A stretch of 53,904 nt of DNA from an uncultured Rhizobiaceae group bacterium (GTDB taxonomy: Bacteria; Pseudomonadota; Alphaproteobacteria; Rhizobiales; Rhizobiaceae), in NCBI GenBank assembly GCA_937951645.1, contig CALFBM010000096.1, forward strand, positions 1 to 53,904, in the 5' to 3' direction. Below are positions 17,069 to 27,205 of the stretch, one piece after another. Numbering within the stretch: the stretch's first letter is position 1; each line of letters starts with the position of its first letter. The position numbers and the translations under genes were made by a program. The notes under the pieces are model-generated. The model was not told the origin of the DNA. It did no database searches and saw only the letters and a list, made by a program, of their open reading frames with translations.

Positions 17069-17637
17069 ACTTTCAAAGTTGCTGCCTTGGTGGCAAGGGA
17101 TTTGGCTGCAGCTTTCAGGAATTGACTACTGCGCTCATCTGTTAATCTGTCCATATCATCAAAGGCATTAAAACCGTTACCAACCGCTACCTGCTCGCTA
17201 ACAACCAGTGAACCAAGACGTACCAGGATTTCACGCAAATGATAAAGCATAGCGATACCGCCCATTCCGCCAGGAGAACATGCACCAATTGCCGCTACCT
17301 TGTCTTTAAAAGGCACAGCCTGTTCAACTGGTACCCGCGTCATCCAGTCAATGGTATTTTTCATCAATGCTGACAATGAACCATTATATTCAGGGCAAGT
17401 AATAAAATAACCATCATGCGCTGCCATGAGTTTTGCAAGCTTAATTGCGTTTTCAGGGATGCCCTCTTTCTCTTCCAGATCACCATTATAAATTGGCAAT
17501 ATGTAATCTTCCAAAGAAATACGGGTTATTTCGCAATCAAGTGATGATAGCTCGCGAATCGCTGCATCCAGCAAACGTACATTAATTGAACCTGATCGTA
17601 TCGAACCAGAAAAGCACAATATTTGGGGGGGGATCAT
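17065..17637 (-). CDS. NADPH-dependent FMN reductase family protein
   Basis: Flavodoxin-fold oxidoreductase reducing FMN, quinones or azo compounds with NAD(P)H. The FMN phosphate loop is [16 protein letters not shown] and the isoalloxazine-contact loop [19 protein letters not shown]. Start choice: the track uses GTG 17649; ATG 17637 gives [12 protein letters not shown] and fits the family better. A G8 run on the plus strand (C8 in the gene, 17625-17632) codes for Pro-Pro directly after the start and is a candidate slippage site. Stop overlaps the pyrF start by ATGA. Confidence 0.87.
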   Translation of the reverse strand: MIPPQILCFSGSIRSGSINVRLLDAAIRELSSLDCEITRISLEDYILPIYNGDLEEKEGIPENAIKLAKLMAAHDGYFITCPEYNGSLSALMKNTIDWMTRVPVEQAVPFKDKVAAIGACSPGGMGGIAMLYHLREILVRLGSLVVSEQVAVGNGFNAFDDMDRLTDERSSQFLKAAAKSLATKAATLKV

Positions 17638-17677
17638 TAAAAATTCCACAGAGTTTAAATACTAATATTAGATAGTA

Positions 17678-18283
17678 CTATTGCACATCTCTACGGTATA
17701 TCCATATACCTGCTGGTGGAATATTTCTAAAAATCCGATCTGACTTTTCAACTGTAAACTTACCAGGAACAGCTGCTAATGGCGGTTTTGGTCCATAGCA
17801 AAGCTGGATAAACGGGCCATTAGGCGCAATAAGCTTCAAGCCTTCATTTATAATTTCTTCACGGTGCAGCTTTGGCATATTAAGAAGCGGAATTGCGCAA
17901 ATTACACCTGCATAAGTTTTATATTCAACGTCTTTAAGGGTTTTAGTCAAATCGAGCGCATCACCGTTTATGAAATTTACGCCTGGAATACTTGAAACAA
18001 GATAATTATAAAATTCTTTGCTGTATTCAATGCTTACGATCTTGTTTGGTTCAAGACCCCGTTTCAGAATTTCCTTTGTAATAACCCCGGTTCCTGGCCC
18101 CAACTCCAAAACAGGCAGTCCCGTATCAATAGGCAACAAACTTGCCATATAACGGGCTGCTATTTCTCCCGTGGGTTTGATTGAGCCTACAGAACCAGGA
18201 TTTTTAACCCAAGCCTTGATAAACCTGAAATCTTCCTTAAACCGAGCAACAATCTTCTTTCCGACCAAATAATCAGGCTTCAT
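17678..18283 (-). CDS. pmtA: Phospholipid N-methyltransferase PmtA
   Basis: SAM-dependent enzyme that methylates phosphatidylethanolamine to phosphatidylcholine at the inner membrane. It is of the Agrobacterium/Rhodobacter PmtA type: N-terminal amphipathic stretch EDFRFIKAWVKNPGSVGSIKPT, SAM motif LELGPGTGVITKEIL, acidic SIEYSKEFYNYL, VNFINGDALDL, and the C-terminal FRNIPPAGIWIYRR. Length 201 aa matches. The organism therefore probably has phosphatidylcholine in its membranes. It lies downstream of dnaJ, a conserved rhizobial order. Confidence 0.92.
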   Translation of the reverse strand: MKPDYLVGKKIVARFKEDFRFIKAWVKNPGSVGSIKPTGEIAARYMASLLPIDTGLPVLELGPGTGVITKEILKRGLEPNKIVSIEYSKEFYNYLVSSIPGVNFINGDALDLTKTLKDVEYKTYAGVICAIPLLNMPKLHREEIINEGLKLIAPNGPFIQLCYGPKPPLAAVPGKFTVEKSDRIFRNIPPAGIWIYRRDVQ

Positions 18284-18379
18284 TATATCTGTTATCCATC
18301 TACGCGAATATAAATACTATAATAATATTCTTGAAGTTTTTAAAAGCAATAATGATCTAAATATGTCGTAAAGATTAAA

Positions 18380-19528
18380 TTAATCACTCAAGCCATCAAG
18401 AAACTTTTTCATTCGCGTAAAAAAACCAGTCGACTCAGGGCTATTATCTTCTGATGAAATCTGCTCAAACTCTTCAAGTAACTCACGCTGACGTTTACTT
18501 AATTTTTGCGGTGTTTCAGTCACAACCTGAATATAAAGATCCCCAATATCACTGGAGCGCATAATTGGCATACCTTTGCCACGAAGGCGAAATTGTTTAC
18601 CTGTTTGCGTGCCTTCAGGAACCTTAACTCTGGACTTTGTGTTATCCAGGCAGGCAACTTCGAATTGGCCGCCAAGAGCTGCTGTTGCCATGGAAATTGG
18701 AATCTTGCAAAAAAGATCAGCCCCATCACGCTGGAAAAACTCATGGCTACGAATACTCAGGAAAATATATAAATCCCCTGGTGGTCCACCGCGTGAACCA
18801 GCTTCACCTTCACCACCAAGGCGAATGCGTACACCATCTTCAATGCCTGCAGGAATATCAACGCTTAGCGTGCGCTCCCTGGTAACGCGACCCTGTCCAG
18901 AACATTCATCACACGGATCAGAAATTACTTCGCCACGAGCCTGACATTCAGGACAAGTGCGCTCAACCGAGAAAAACCCTTGAGAAGCACGTACACGGCC
19001 CACACCGCCACACGTATTACAAGTAACAGGAGATGAACCAGGCTTTGCACCAGAACCCGAGCAAGTTTCACAGCCAACTGCAGTTGGAACGCTAATTTCA
19101 GCTGATTTTCCTGAATAAGCATCCTCCAGCGAGACTTCCATATTGTAACGAAGGTCTGAGCCGCGTTCACGTCCACCAGAACGTGCACCACCGCCACGAC
19201 GGCCTGCGCCACCGCCCATCATTTCACCAAAAATATCTTCGAAAATATCCGAGAAACCACCAGCACCACCACCGAAGCCGCCAGCGCCAAATCCGCCACC
19301 TTGTTCAAAGGCTGCATGCCCGTATTGATCATAGGCTGCACGTTTTTGCGGGTCTTTTAAAACTTCATAAGCTTCGTTGATCTCTTTGAATTTGGATTCA
19401 GCACCTGCATCATCCGGATTACGATCTGGATGATGCTTCATCGCCATTTTGCGAAAAGCACTTTTGAGTTCTTTTTCGTTGGCACCTTTGGAGGCACCTA
19501 GCAACTCATAATAATCAGCCTTGGACAT
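18380..19528 (-). CDS. dnaJ: Chaperone protein DnaJ
   Basis: Hsp40 cochaperone that stimulates DnaK ATPase and delivers clients. J domain at residues 1-70 with the HPD motif (HHPDRNPDD), Gly/Phe-rich linker ([13 protein letters not shown]), and zinc-finger domain with four repeats: [32 protein letters not shown]. The third repeat has Ala for the usual first Gly but keeps both Cys. A C-terminal client-binding domain follows. A strong terminator lies between dnaK and dnaJ, so dnaJ depends on read-through or on processing. Its own Shine-Dalgarno is modest (AGGATCGG). Confidence 0.97.
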   Translation of the reverse strand: MSKADYYELLGASKGANEKELKSAFRKMAMKHHPDRNPDDAGAESKFKEINEAYEVLKDPQKRAAYDQYGHAAFEQGGGFGAGGFGGGAGGFSDIFEDIFGEMMGGGAGRRGGGARSGGRERGSDLRYNMEVSLEDAYSGKSAEISVPTAVGCETCSGSGAKPGSSPVTCNTCGGVGRVRASQGFFSVERTCPECQARGEVISDPCDECSGQGRVTRERTLSVDIPAGIEDGVRIRLGGEGEAGSRGGPPGDLYIFLSIRSHEFFQRDGADLFCKIPISMATAALGGQFEVACLDNTKSRVKVPEGTQTGKQFRLRGKGMPIMRSSDIGDLYIQVVTETPQKLSKRQRELLEEFEQISSEDNSPESTGFFTRMKKFLDGLSD

Positions 19529-19550
19529 TTGGAGCCGATCCTATCTTTAT

Positions 19551-19592
19551 AAAAAAACCTTCGGCGCACAAATTTTCATGCACGCCAAAGGT
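19551..19592 (-). terminator. Terminator between dnaK and dnaJ
   Basis: Minus-strand RNA: ACCTTTGGCGTGCA, loop TGAAAATT, TGTGCGCCGAAGGT, followed by seven T. The stem is 14 bp including G-U pairs. It sits 18 nt past the dnaK stop and only 22 nt before the dnaJ ATG, where it would reduce dnaJ transcription relative to dnaK. Confidence 0.85.
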
Positions 19593-19610
19593 ATATTGAT
19601 ACAACCGAAC

Positions 19611-21533
19611 TTACGCAGACTTCTTGTCGTCGTCTTCGTCAATCTCTTCAAAGTCTGCATCAACCACGTCTTCATCTTCACGAGCAGCATCTGCTGCAGC
19701 ATCAGATTCTGCAGCTTCGTCTTGGGAAGCTTCATACATTGCTTGACCCAATTTCATGGATGCTGTTGCAAGGACTTCTGTTTTGGCCTTTATTTCTTCA
19801 GCGTCAGGATCATCTTGCTCAACAAGTTCCTTTAGGCCAGAAATTGCAAGCTCGATATCATTACGTTCTTCTTCAGAAACCTTGTCACCATATTCTTCAA
19901 GAGATTTCTCTGCAGAGTGGATTAAAGTTTCAGCCTGGTTTTTGGATTCAACAGCTTCACGACGCTCCTTGTCCGAATCAGCGTTGGCTTCTGCGTCTTT
20001 GACCATTTGTTCAATTTCATCATCTGACAGACCGCCCGATGCCTTGATTGAAATTTGTTGCTCCTTGCCTGTACCCTTGTCCTTGGCAGAAACATTCACA
20101 ATGCCGTTTGCATCAATATCAAAGGTAACTTCAACTTGTGGAACACCGCGTGGTGCAGGCGGAATGCCAACCAGATCAAACTGACCCAGCATTTTATTGT
20201 CAGCCGCCATTTCACGTTCACCTTGTGAAACACGAATGGTAACCGCGTTTTGGTTATCTTCAGCGGTTGAGAAAGTTTGAGACTTGTTAGTTGGAATGGT
20301 TGTGTTACGGTCGATAAGACGTGTAAACACACCACCCAAAGTCTCGATACCCAATGAAAGCGGTGTTACATCCAGAAGAAGAACGTCTTTCACATCACCT
20401 TGAAGAACACCCGCCTGAATAGCAGCACCCATGGCAACCACTTCATCAGGATTCACGCCCTTGTGTGGCTCTTTACCAAAGAATTCTTTTACCGTTTCCT
20501 GTACTTTCGGCATGCGTGTCATACCACCGACAAGAACCACTTCATCAATCTCGCCAGCTTTCATGCCGGCATCCTTGAGCGCGTCCTGCATTGGCTTGAC
20601 AGTCCGTTTTACCAGATCAGCAACAAGTGATTCAAACTTGGCGCGTGTCAACTTCATGGTCATGTGTTTTGGACCAGATGCATCTGCTGTAATAAATGGC
20701 AGGTTAATTTCTGTTTGGGCAGAAGATGACAATTCGATCTTTGCTTTTTCTGCAGCTTCTTTCAAACGCTGAAGTGCCATTTTATCTGTTTTCAGATCAA
20801 TTGAGTTTTCTTTTTTAAACTCAGAAGCCAAATAATCAACAAGCACCATGTCGAAGTCTTCACCACCCAGGAATGTATCACCATTGGTGGATTTTACTTC
20901 AAATACGCCATCGCCAATTTCAAGAATGGAAACATCGAAAGTACCGCCACCAAGGTCATAAACCGCGATTGTCTTGCCATCGTTTTTATCCATACCATAA
21001 GAAAGAGCGGCAGCTGTTGGCTCGTTGATGATACGCAGCACTTCAAGACCAGCGATCTTGCCTGCATCTTTTGTTGCCTGACGCTGGGCATCGTTGAAAT
21101 ATGCAGGTACTGTGATAACAGCTTGTGTTACTTTTTCACCAAGATAAGCCTCAGCGGTTTCCTTCATTTTTTGAAGGATCATGGCTGATACTTGTGATGG
21201 AGAGTATTTTTCGCCCTTTGCTTCTACCCAAGCATCGCCATTATCACCCTTGACGATTTCATATGGAACAAGCTTTTGGTCTTTCTTGACTGTTTTATCA
21301 TCAAAACGACGACCAATCAGACGTTTAACTGCAAACAATGTATCAGATGGGTTTGTGACAGCTTGGCGTTTTGCCGGCTGGCCCACAAGACGTTCGCCGT
21401 CATCACCAAAGGCAACCATTGAAGGTGTTGTACGCGCACCTTCTGCATTTTCAATTACTTTAGCTTCCTTGCCGTCCATGACAGCAACACATGAATTTGT
21501 TGTACCTAGATCGATACCAATAACTTTAGCCAT
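19611..21533 (-). CDS. dnaK: Molecular chaperone DnaK (Hsp70)
   Basis: ATP-driven folding chaperone. The nucleotide-binding domain begins [21 protein letters not shown] and holds [16 protein letters not shown] and [13 protein letters not shown]; the linker is [11 protein letters not shown], followed by the substrate-binding domain and an acidic C-terminus ending DEDDDKKSA. Length 640 aa is standard. An alphaproteobacterial heat-shock promoter matches at 21686-21717, implying a leader of about 145 nt. GAGAG-type Shine-Dalgarno (AAGGAGAG) is 5 nt before ATG. No grpE or hrcA is adjacent. Confidence 0.98.
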   Translation of the reverse strand: MAKVIGIDLGTTNSCVAVMDGKEAKVIENAEGARTTPSMVAFGDDGERLVGQPAKRQAVTNPSDTLFAVKRLIGRRFDDKTVKKDQKLVPYEIVKGDNGDAWVEAKGEKYSPSQVSAMILQKMKETAEAYLGEKVTQAVITVPAYFNDAQRQATKDAGKIAGLEVLRIINEPTAAALSYGMDKNDGKTIAVYDLGGGTFDVSILEIGDGVFEVKSTNGDTFLGGEDFDMVLVDYLASEFKKENSIDLKTDKMALQRLKEAAEKAKIELSSSAQTEINLPFITADASGPKHMTMKLTRAKFESLVADLVKRTVKPMQDALKDAGMKAGEIDEVVLVGGMTRMPKVQETVKEFFGKEPHKGVNPDEVVAMGAAIQAGVLQGDVKDVLLLDVTPLSLGIETLGGVFTRLIDRNTTIPTNKSQTFSTAEDNQNAVTIRVSQGEREMAADNKMLGQFDLVGIPPAPRGVPQVEVTFDIDANGIVNVSAKDKGTGKEQQISIKASGGLSDDEIEQMVKDAEANADSDKERREAVESKNQAETLIHSAEKSLEEYGDKVSEEERNDIELAISGLKELVEQDDPDAEEIKAKTEVLATASMKLGQAMYEASQDEAAESDAAADAAREDEDVVDADFEEIDEDDDKKSA

Positions 21534-21685
21534 TTTACTCTCCTTGACCAGCAGACTGGATAGACCCTTGCGGCATCCACGGCAAATCAGTTGACTGCCA
21601 TATCCAGCGCCCGGTTAGACTGGAATTTTCTTAATTTTTTGCGATTTACCCATTTTGGCAAATACGGGACAAACCGCAGTTGATG

Positions 21686-21717
21686 GCTATATAAGAAGGG
21701 CTAACGACTTGTGCAAG
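21686..21717 (-). promoter_or_regulatory. Putative heat-shock (sigma-32) promoter of dnaK
   Basis: Minus strand CTTG, 18 nt, CTTATATAGC. This matches CTTG-N17/18-CYTATNTNNG in 4 of 4 and 9 of 10 positions with correct spacing. The predicted start near 21679 leaves an untranslated leader of about 145 nt. Confidence 0.65.
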
Positions 21718-21752
21718 GGATTGTATGCTCTAAATTAATGAAGATTGGCAAG

Positions 21753-22391
21753 ATGAGTAAAAAAATGCAAATTCAAGACCTCCCAAACGGTGCAAAATGG
21801 GTACCAAAATACCTTGATAGAACTGAACAAGAAGCCTTGGTTGAAGAAATTCGCCAAATTGCTAAAGAATCACCTCTTTTTATTCCAAAAATGCCAAAAA
21901 CCGGAAAACCCATGTCTGTTCGCATGACAAATTGCGGACCGCTTGGCTGGGTTACAACAAAGGAACGAGGTTACCGCTATCAGGCAACGCATCCTGAAAC
22001 GGGAAAACCATGGCCTGAAATTCCAAAAGTCCTGTTGGATTTATGGAAAACTCTTGCAGATTATCCGCATCAGCCACAAGCATGTCTTGTGAATTTTTAT
22101 GAATCCTCTGCCAAAATGGGATTGCATCAAGACAAGGACGAGGAAGATTTTGCAGCGCCCGTTATTTCAATTTCACTAGGTGATACCTGTCTTTTCAGAA
22201 TTGGTGGAGAAAGCCGGAGAGACCCTACCAAGTCTTTCAAACTCGAAAGTGGAGATATTATGCTCCTTACAGGCAAATCGCGCATGGCTTTTCACGGTGT
22301 TGACAGGATTTACCCCGGAACCTCAACACTTTTAAAACAAGAAGGTAGAATTAACTTAACGCTTCGGCGGGTTGGCGGATCAGGAGTTTGA
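21753..22391 (+). CDS. alkB: AlkB-type alpha-ketoglutarate-dependent DNA dioxygenase
   Basis: Fe(II)/2-oxoglutarate enzyme that oxidatively removes alkyl lesions from DNA bases. Iron ligands: HxD in MGLHQDKDEEDFAAP and the distal His in MAFHGVDRIY; the 2-oxoglutarate Arg lies in INLTLRRV. The nucleotide-recognition region has MSVRMTNCGPLGWVTTKERGYRY. Several starts are possible (GTG 21711, ATG 21738, 21753, 21765); 21753 has a reasonable purine run upstream and suits homolog length. Its end overlaps the convergent PAP2 gene by 41 nt. No LexA box was found. Confidence 0.9.
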   Translation: MSKKMQIQDLPNGAKWVPKYLDRTEQEALVEEIRQIAKESPLFIPKMPKTGKPMSVRMTNCGPLGWVTTKERGYRYQATHPETGKPWPEIPKVLLDLWKTLADYPHQPQACLVNFYESSAKMGLHQDKDEEDFAAPVISISLGDTCLFRIGGESRRDPTKSFKLESGDIMLLTGKSRMAFHGVDRIYPGTSTLLKQEGRINLTLRRVGGSGV

Positions 22392-23289
22392 TTTTTGAAT
22401 TTAAAAAAAGATAACTCACAATACTTACTGTCAAACCTGTGACACCTGCTCCCATAATTATATCCACCAGATAATGATTACTATGAGAAACGGCCGATAC
22501 TGCCATCAAAATATTTAAAACAAGAAAAGGATATCGCAGAAATTTTACATCCCACATGGCCCATATAATTAAAAATGCTACGCCGGCATGAACTGAAGGG
22601 AATGTCAAGATTCCTGAAGCCACACCTAATGCCAAAACAAAAGGCTCGCCTGTTCTCACAGCATTGAAGCTTTCAAGGAAATGATAGGCGTATTGGACAT
22701 TGATGTTTTGAAAATTGGTTTGATCCATACCCATTATTGCGTATGTGCCAAGTGCAGGATACCAAATGGCAATAAAACTTGAAATATAACATAACAACCC
22801 ATAGCCCAAAATAAAGGCATATGCGCGATTAAACTTCTTAACTTTGACAAGCAGCAGCGGAACAATAAACATTTGATATCCAAATGTTATATAAGAAAAA
22901 TCAAGAACCTTGGCCAAAAGCGAAAATTGATCGACGGCATTTATAAAAGCATACCAGTTAAATCCAATAGCCTTGTCCATTGCCATCAACTCTTGATCTG
23001 CAAGTGGCATTCCAATTGACATGGCAAGATAAGTCGAAGCCAGAACTGGAATAAGCAGTAGCCATCCTGCAGCTATCATCTCGCACATAGCTGACAATGT
23101 TTTCTCATCTCGCCACAAATAATAATATGCTGCTACATATAAAATGACGGGTAAAACCAAGAGGGGAGCAAAAGATATAAAGTCGATATCTACCGGGCTT
23201 ATTAAAAGTAAAACCCCTATTAAAATCCATGACAGAAAAACAAAGGAAAATAACAACTTACTTTCACGTGCAAGATCATTCCAAATCAT
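22351..23289 (-). CDS. PAP2-superfamily phosphatase / inositolphosphotransferase-like membrane protein
   Basis: Integral membrane protein with about seven hydrophobic segments. The C-terminal PAP2 motifs are recognisable: FPSVHAGVAFLIIWAMW with the active-site His, and SHSNHYLVDIIMGAGV with the second His. The layout resembles the PAP2_3 group, which includes lipid phosphatases and inositol-phosphorylceramide-synthase-like enzymes. The substrate is unknown; a lipid phosphate or polyprenyl phosphate is likely. It is divergent from the OpgB-like gene by 152 bp and overlaps alkB tail-to-tail. Confidence 0.82.
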   Translation of the reverse strand: MIWNDLARESKLLFSFVFLSWILIGVLLLISPVDIDFISFAPLLVLPVILYVAAYYYLWRDEKTLSAMCEMIAAGWLLLIPVLASTYLAMSIGMPLADQELMAMDKAIGFNWYAFINAVDQFSLLAKVLDFSYITFGYQMFIVPLLLVKVKKFNRAYAFILGYGLLCYISSFIAIWYPALGTYAIMGMDQTNFQNINVQYAYHFLESFNAVRTGEPFVLALGVASGILTFPSVHAGVAFLIIWAMWDVKFLRYPFLVLNILMAVSAVSHSNHYLVDIIMGAGVTGLTVSIVSYLFLNSKIKLLIRQPAEALS

Positions 23290-23441
23290 AAAACCCCACT
23301 TTGAATTTAATAAAATTATGAACTTTATATAGAAGACTCGTTAACTTTTTACTTCCATCAACGGGGGCCATTTATACCGATATTTAACGAATCAAAATTA
23401 TATATGGATTTGATAAATTTCTTCAAAAAGGCACTTTAATA

Positions 23442-25082
23442 ATGGCTGATAAAAGTGAACTCTTCTATCGTTTGATAAAAATACTCGCTATTTTACTCAT
23501 AGCCGTAGGTGTGGCCAATCTTTCGCGCCTCATTTTCTGGTTATCAAACAGCCATATGATGTTTGTCGCAATTGGCACGTTCATACCCTTGTATATCATC
23601 ACCTTGAAGAATGAATTGCCCACATCAAAAAGCTATTTCCTAATTTCATTTGTGCCACTTTTCCTGCTTGGTTTCTGGAGTTACTTTATCGGAGAATTTG
23701 GCATATTTGACTGGTCTTCAATTGTCTTCCATTTTTCTGCCGGTTTTGGAGATTCGGGTGCTGTTGATAGTTACATGGCAAAAGCAATAAATGCCTGTAT
23801 GGCCGTTTTCATGATCAGCATTGGCATGTTGATTATGAAGAATTTGATAAACTGGTTTGCCAAAATAGAAAAAATATTAGCTATAATAATCCTGGTGGCA
23901 AATCCGGCTGTGGTAAGCGCTGCCATGAATTTGGTCTCAGCAGACAATAACAAATCCAATAACTTACTTTTTAACAATTATAGCCCGCCGGAAATAACTG
24001 GGATTAAAACTCAAAAACTGAAGAATTTTATCCATATATTTCTGGAAAGTACTGAAGCAACATATAAAAATGAAGCGGTATTTGGTTCCATTATGCAACC
24101 TCTGGCACCCTATGAAAAGCAAGGGTTATCAGCTGAACAGATTTTACAAGCTACAGACACAGGCTGGTCTGCCGCTGGACTAACCGCATCTTATTGCGGC
24201 GTTCCACTTTCTCCAATGGGTTTAGCCACAGGCAATCATTTTGGTATAGTTAAGTCATTTATGCCACAAGCAAATTGTCTGGGAGATATTTTAACACAAG
24301 AAGGGTATAATCTTACCTATATCGCAGGCGAAGATATTAAAAATGCTGCATTTGACAATATCCTTGGCGAGCATGGCTTTGACAATTTTATGGATTTTAA
24401 AGAATTACTGAAGCTTTACCCTAAAAAAGCAAAGTCAATCATCAGGGATGGCAGAACTTCATTTGGTGCAAATGATAATATTACCTTTAAGGCAGCCTAC
24501 AAAACCCTGGAAGACAACAAAGCAAAAAATCAACCCTTTGGTATAACTATCATGACAAATGGAGGACATGCGCCCGCGGGGAATTTCTCTCAACCTTGCA
24601 AGAACAAGAATGAAATAAACCCATCTGCAACAAGCTCTCTTAAGGCAATACATTGCACTAATTTGCTCGCCCAGGATTTTATTAAAAATGCCGAAATGAA
24701 CGGACTTCTGGAAGATACCATCGTTATTGTTCAAAGCGATCATTACACTATGCGAAATGAAGTATTTAGTGAAATTCTTGACCTGGATAGATCCAACCTG
24801 TTTTTTGTTTTTGGCTCGGATATTGACCAAAAGATTAATGCAAAACCTGCAAGCATGTTTGACGTTTACCCAACTATTCTTGAAGCAATAGGTTATTCGC
24901 TCAAAGATAACCAGGCAGGTTTGGGGATATCTCTTTTCTCTGACAAACCAACACTATTGGAAAAACAAGGTTTGGAGAATCTAAACAATATGATCAGAAA
25001 TGACGGTAAGTTGCGGTATACTCTTTGGGCCGATAAATCGAATAATCTGGCTGATTATATTTCATCAGCTAATGAAAAATAG
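23442..25082 (+). CDS. OpgB/MdoB-like phosphoglycerol transferase (sulfatase fold)
   Basis: Five N-terminal membrane helices (about residues 10-175) carry a periplasmic alkaline-phosphatase-superfamily domain. Segments follow E. coli OpgB closely: LESTEATYKNE, ASYCGVPLSPMG, CLGDILTQEGYNLTYIAGE, then EHGFDNF, and the metal-binding DTIVIVQSDHYTMRNE with RSNLFFVFG. OpgB moves phosphoglycerol from phosphatidylglycerol to periplasmic glucans, so cyclic glucan substitution is the likely role. At the nucleophile position OpgB has GTTIAG; here it is GWSAAG, so Ser may replace Thr. Alternative: LTA-synthase-like or phosphoethanolamine transferase. Confidence 0.8.
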   Translation: MADKSELFYRLIKILAILLIAVGVANLSRLIFWLSNSHMMFVAIGTFIPLYIITLKNELPTSKSYFLISFVPLFLLGFWSYFIGEFGIFDWSSIVFHFSAGFGDSGAVDSYMAKAINACMAVFMISIGMLIMKNLINWFAKIEKILAIIILVANPAVVSAAMNLVSADNNKSNNLLFNNYSPPEITGIKTQKLKNFIHIFLESTEATYKNEAVFGSIMQPLAPYEKQGLSAEQILQATDTGWSAAGLTASYCGVPLSPMGLATGNHFGIVKSFMPQANCLGDILTQEGYNLTYIAGEDIKNAAFDNILGEHGFDNFMDFKELLKLYPKKAKSIIRDGRTSFGANDNITFKAAYKTLEDNKAKNQPFGITIMTNGGHAPAGNFSQPCKNKNEINPSATSSLKAIHCTNLLAQDFIKNAEMNGLLEDTIVIVQSDHYTMRNEVFSEILDLDRSNLFFVFGSDIDQKINAKPASMFDVYPTILEAIGYSLKDNQAGLGISLFSDKPTLLEKQGLENLNNMIRNDGKLRYTLWADKSNNLADYISSANEK

Positions 25083-25089
25083 GTTCTAT

Positions 25090-26079
25090 TCAAAGTTTCC
25101 TGAGTGCGACTTTCTCAACCAGATGATCTCTTCCCTTTTTCAGGATTAAATCAGCACGCGGACGTGTCGGCAGAATATTTTCGTGAAGGTTTACAAGGTT
25201 GATGGTTTCCCAAAGTCTGTTTGCTTCTTTTAAAGCTTCTTCATCGCTTGTTGTTGAATAATGATGGAAGAACGAAGCAGGATCGCGGAAGGCTGTATCT
25301 CGCAATCCCATAAAACGGGTAACATACCAGTCTTCGATATCCTTTTCGTCTGCATCAATGTAAATCGAGAAATCAAAATAATCTGAGACCAACGGAATGC
25401 TGTCACCCTCACGCGGCATATCCCTGGATTGCAAAACATTTATACCTTCAAAAATCAAAATATCCGGACGGTCAATCTTGACGAATTGATCTGGCAGAAT
25501 ATCATAGCTAAAATGCGAGTAAACTGGCGCACTTACTGTTTCTACACCTGCCTTGATTGCAGATAAAAACCTTAAAACCCCGGCAACATCATAACTTTCG
25601 GGAAAGCCTTTTCGCTCCATCAAACCTTCTTGCTTGAGTTGGGTATTGGGCTTTAAAAACCCATCTGTGGTAATCAGATCAACCTTTGGACTTGAAGGCC
25701 AGCGCGCAAGAAGCTCTTTCAAAATACGCGCCGTTGTGGATTTACCCACCGCGACCGAGCCTGCAATACCAATCACAAAGGGCGTTTTCATTCCCGAAAA
25801 CTGCAAAAACTTACTGCGCAATTTAAAAAGCTGTTGCAGTGCTTCCACATGGGTTGATAGCAACCGCGACATGGAAAGATAAATTCGCTCCACTTCTTCC
25901 ATGGATATTGGATCATTTAGAGAACGCAATCTTGCGATTTCATCCTCGGATAGGGTCATCACCGTATCCGCCTTGAAGGCTTCCCAATCACTAACTGAAA
26001 AAAAACGATAGGGAGAGATTCGATCTTGGTCTTCGGGAAAATCGGCATACTGCCAGAATGTATCTTGGTTTGTCGTCAT
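25090..26079 (-). CDS. coaA: Type I pantothenate kinase
   Basis: First committed step of coenzyme A synthesis, feedback-inhibited by CoA in this type. P-loop [17 protein letters not shown] near residue 105; [10 protein letters not shown] and [11 protein letters not shown] follow, the latter typical of CoaA, then IFEGINVLQ. Length 329 aa is typical. It is the last gene of the his-coaA run, 5 nt after hisE, and converges on the OpgB-like gene with a 7-nt gap. coaE, encoding the last CoA step, lies 12 kb away in the same window. Confidence 0.96.
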   Translation of the reverse strand: MTTNQDTFWQYADFPEDQDRISPYRFFSVSDWEAFKADTVMTLSEDEIARLRSLNDPISMEEVERIYLSMSRLLSTHVEALQQLFKLRSKFLQFSGMKTPFVIGIAGSVAVGKSTTARILKELLARWPSSPKVDLITTDGFLKPNTQLKQEGLMERKGFPESYDVAGVLRFLSAIKAGVETVSAPVYSHFSYDILPDQFVKIDRPDILIFEGINVLQSRDMPREGDSIPLVSDYFDFSIYIDADEKDIEDWYVTRFMGLRDTAFRDPASFFHHYSTTSDEEALKEANRLWETINLVNLHENILPTRPRADLILKKGRDHLVEKVALRKL

Positions 26080-26084
26080 CTTGT

Positions 26085-26399
26085 TTATCGCAAAGCTTTT
26101 TCTTCAAGGCCCGATTGCGAGGTGCGTTTTTGCAGCTCCATCATGATGTCTTCAAGCATGATGCCTTCACTGCGCAGCATAACAAGCAGATGATAAAGCA
26201 CATCAGCCGTCTCCTTGACCAGTTCAGTCTTGTCGCCAGAGGTTGCCGCAATAACTGCTTCAATGGATTCTTCACCAAATTTTTTTGCACATTTTTCTGT
26301 ACCCGCAGAAAGAAGTGTACTTGTATAGGAGACGTCTGCGCCTTCCAGTGAGCGCGCAGCAATAATTTCGTTTAAATCTTGTAAGGTAAATTCTTTCAT
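26085..26399 (-). CDS. hisE: Phosphoribosyl-ATP pyrophosphatase HisE
   Basis: Second step of histidine synthesis: hydrolyses PR-ATP to PR-AMP. All-alpha MazG-like fold with [14 protein letters not shown] and [18 protein letters not shown], which bind the metal-nucleotide. Length 104 aa is normal for a stand-alone HisE; hisI must be elsewhere. It is 26 nt downstream of hisF and just upstream of coaA on the minus strand, the conserved rhizobial order. Confidence 0.95.
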   Translation of the reverse strand: MKEFTLQDLNEIIAARSLEGADVSYTSTLLSAGTEKCAKKFGEESIEAVIAATSGDKTELVKETADVLYHLLVMLRSEGIMLEDIMMELQKRTSQSGLEEKALR

Positions 26400-26425
26400 T
26401 GAGGTAAGCCCGACTTAAAAATAAA

Positions 26426-27205
26426 TTATGTATGCATTCTTACTGGAATTCCAGCCGCTTGCATATGGGCTTTGGCTTCGCCAATCGTATAAGTGCCAAA
26501 GTGAAAAATTGAAGCTGCTAAAACTGCACTTGCGCCTCCCTTGGTAACGCCTTCAACCAAATGATCCAAATTACCAACACCACCAGAAGCAATCACAGGA
26601 ACATGCACGGCATCTGCAATCGCACGGGTAAGTGGCAGATTATAACCCACTTGTGTTCCATCACGATCCATTGAAGTAAGCAGAATTTCACCAGCCCCTT
26701 TTGAAACAACCAATTGTGCAAATTCTATCGCATCAATACCGGTTTCCCTACGGCCGCCATGGGTGAAAATTTCCCAGCGATCTTCCTCGCCTTTGCTTGA
26801 GACTTTTTTCGCATCAATCGCCACGACGATGCATTGATCTCCAAACTTGTCTGAGGCTTCTGCTACAAAATCAGGATTTTTAACGGCAGTTGTATTAATC
26901 GAAACCTTGTCGGCGCCTGCTAAAAGAAGCTTTCGAATATCAGCTACTTCACGCACACCACCGCCAACTGTTAGTGGCATGAAACATTGTTCAGCTGTAC
27001 GCGCAATCATGTCAAAGGTAGCTGAACGCCCTTCAGAAGTTGCAGTAATATCCAGAAACGTAAGCTCATCCGCACCTGCCGCATCATAAGCAATTGCAGC
27101 CTGCACAGGATCTCCAGCATCAACCAAATCAACAAAATTCACACCCTTAACAACGCGGCCACAAGCTACGTCCAGGCAGGGGATTATTCGGACTTTCAGG
27201 GTCAT
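26426..27205 (-). CDS. hisF: Imidazole glycerol phosphate synthase subunit HisF
   Basis: Cyclase subunit that uses ammonia from HisH to make IGP and AICAR from PRFAR. TIM barrel with catalytic Asp in [16 protein letters not shown] and Asp in [14 protein letters not shown]; phosphate loops TVGGGVRE and IASGGVGN are seen. Length 259 aa is normal. The start ATG overlaps the hisA stop as ATGA (27202-27205). Confidence 0.97.
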   Translation of the reverse strand: MTLKVRIIPCLDVACGRVVKGVNFVDLVDAGDPVQAAIAYDAAGADELTFLDITATSEGRSATFDMIARTAEQCFMPLTVGGGVREVADIRKLLLAGADKVSINTTAVKNPDFVAEASDKFGDQCIVVAIDAKKVSSKGEEDRWEIFTHGGRRETGIDAIEFAQLVVSKGAGEILLTSMDRDGTQVGYNLPLTRAIADAVHVPVIASGGVGNLDHLVEGVTKGGASAVLAASIFHFGTYTIGEAKAHMQAAGIPVRMHT

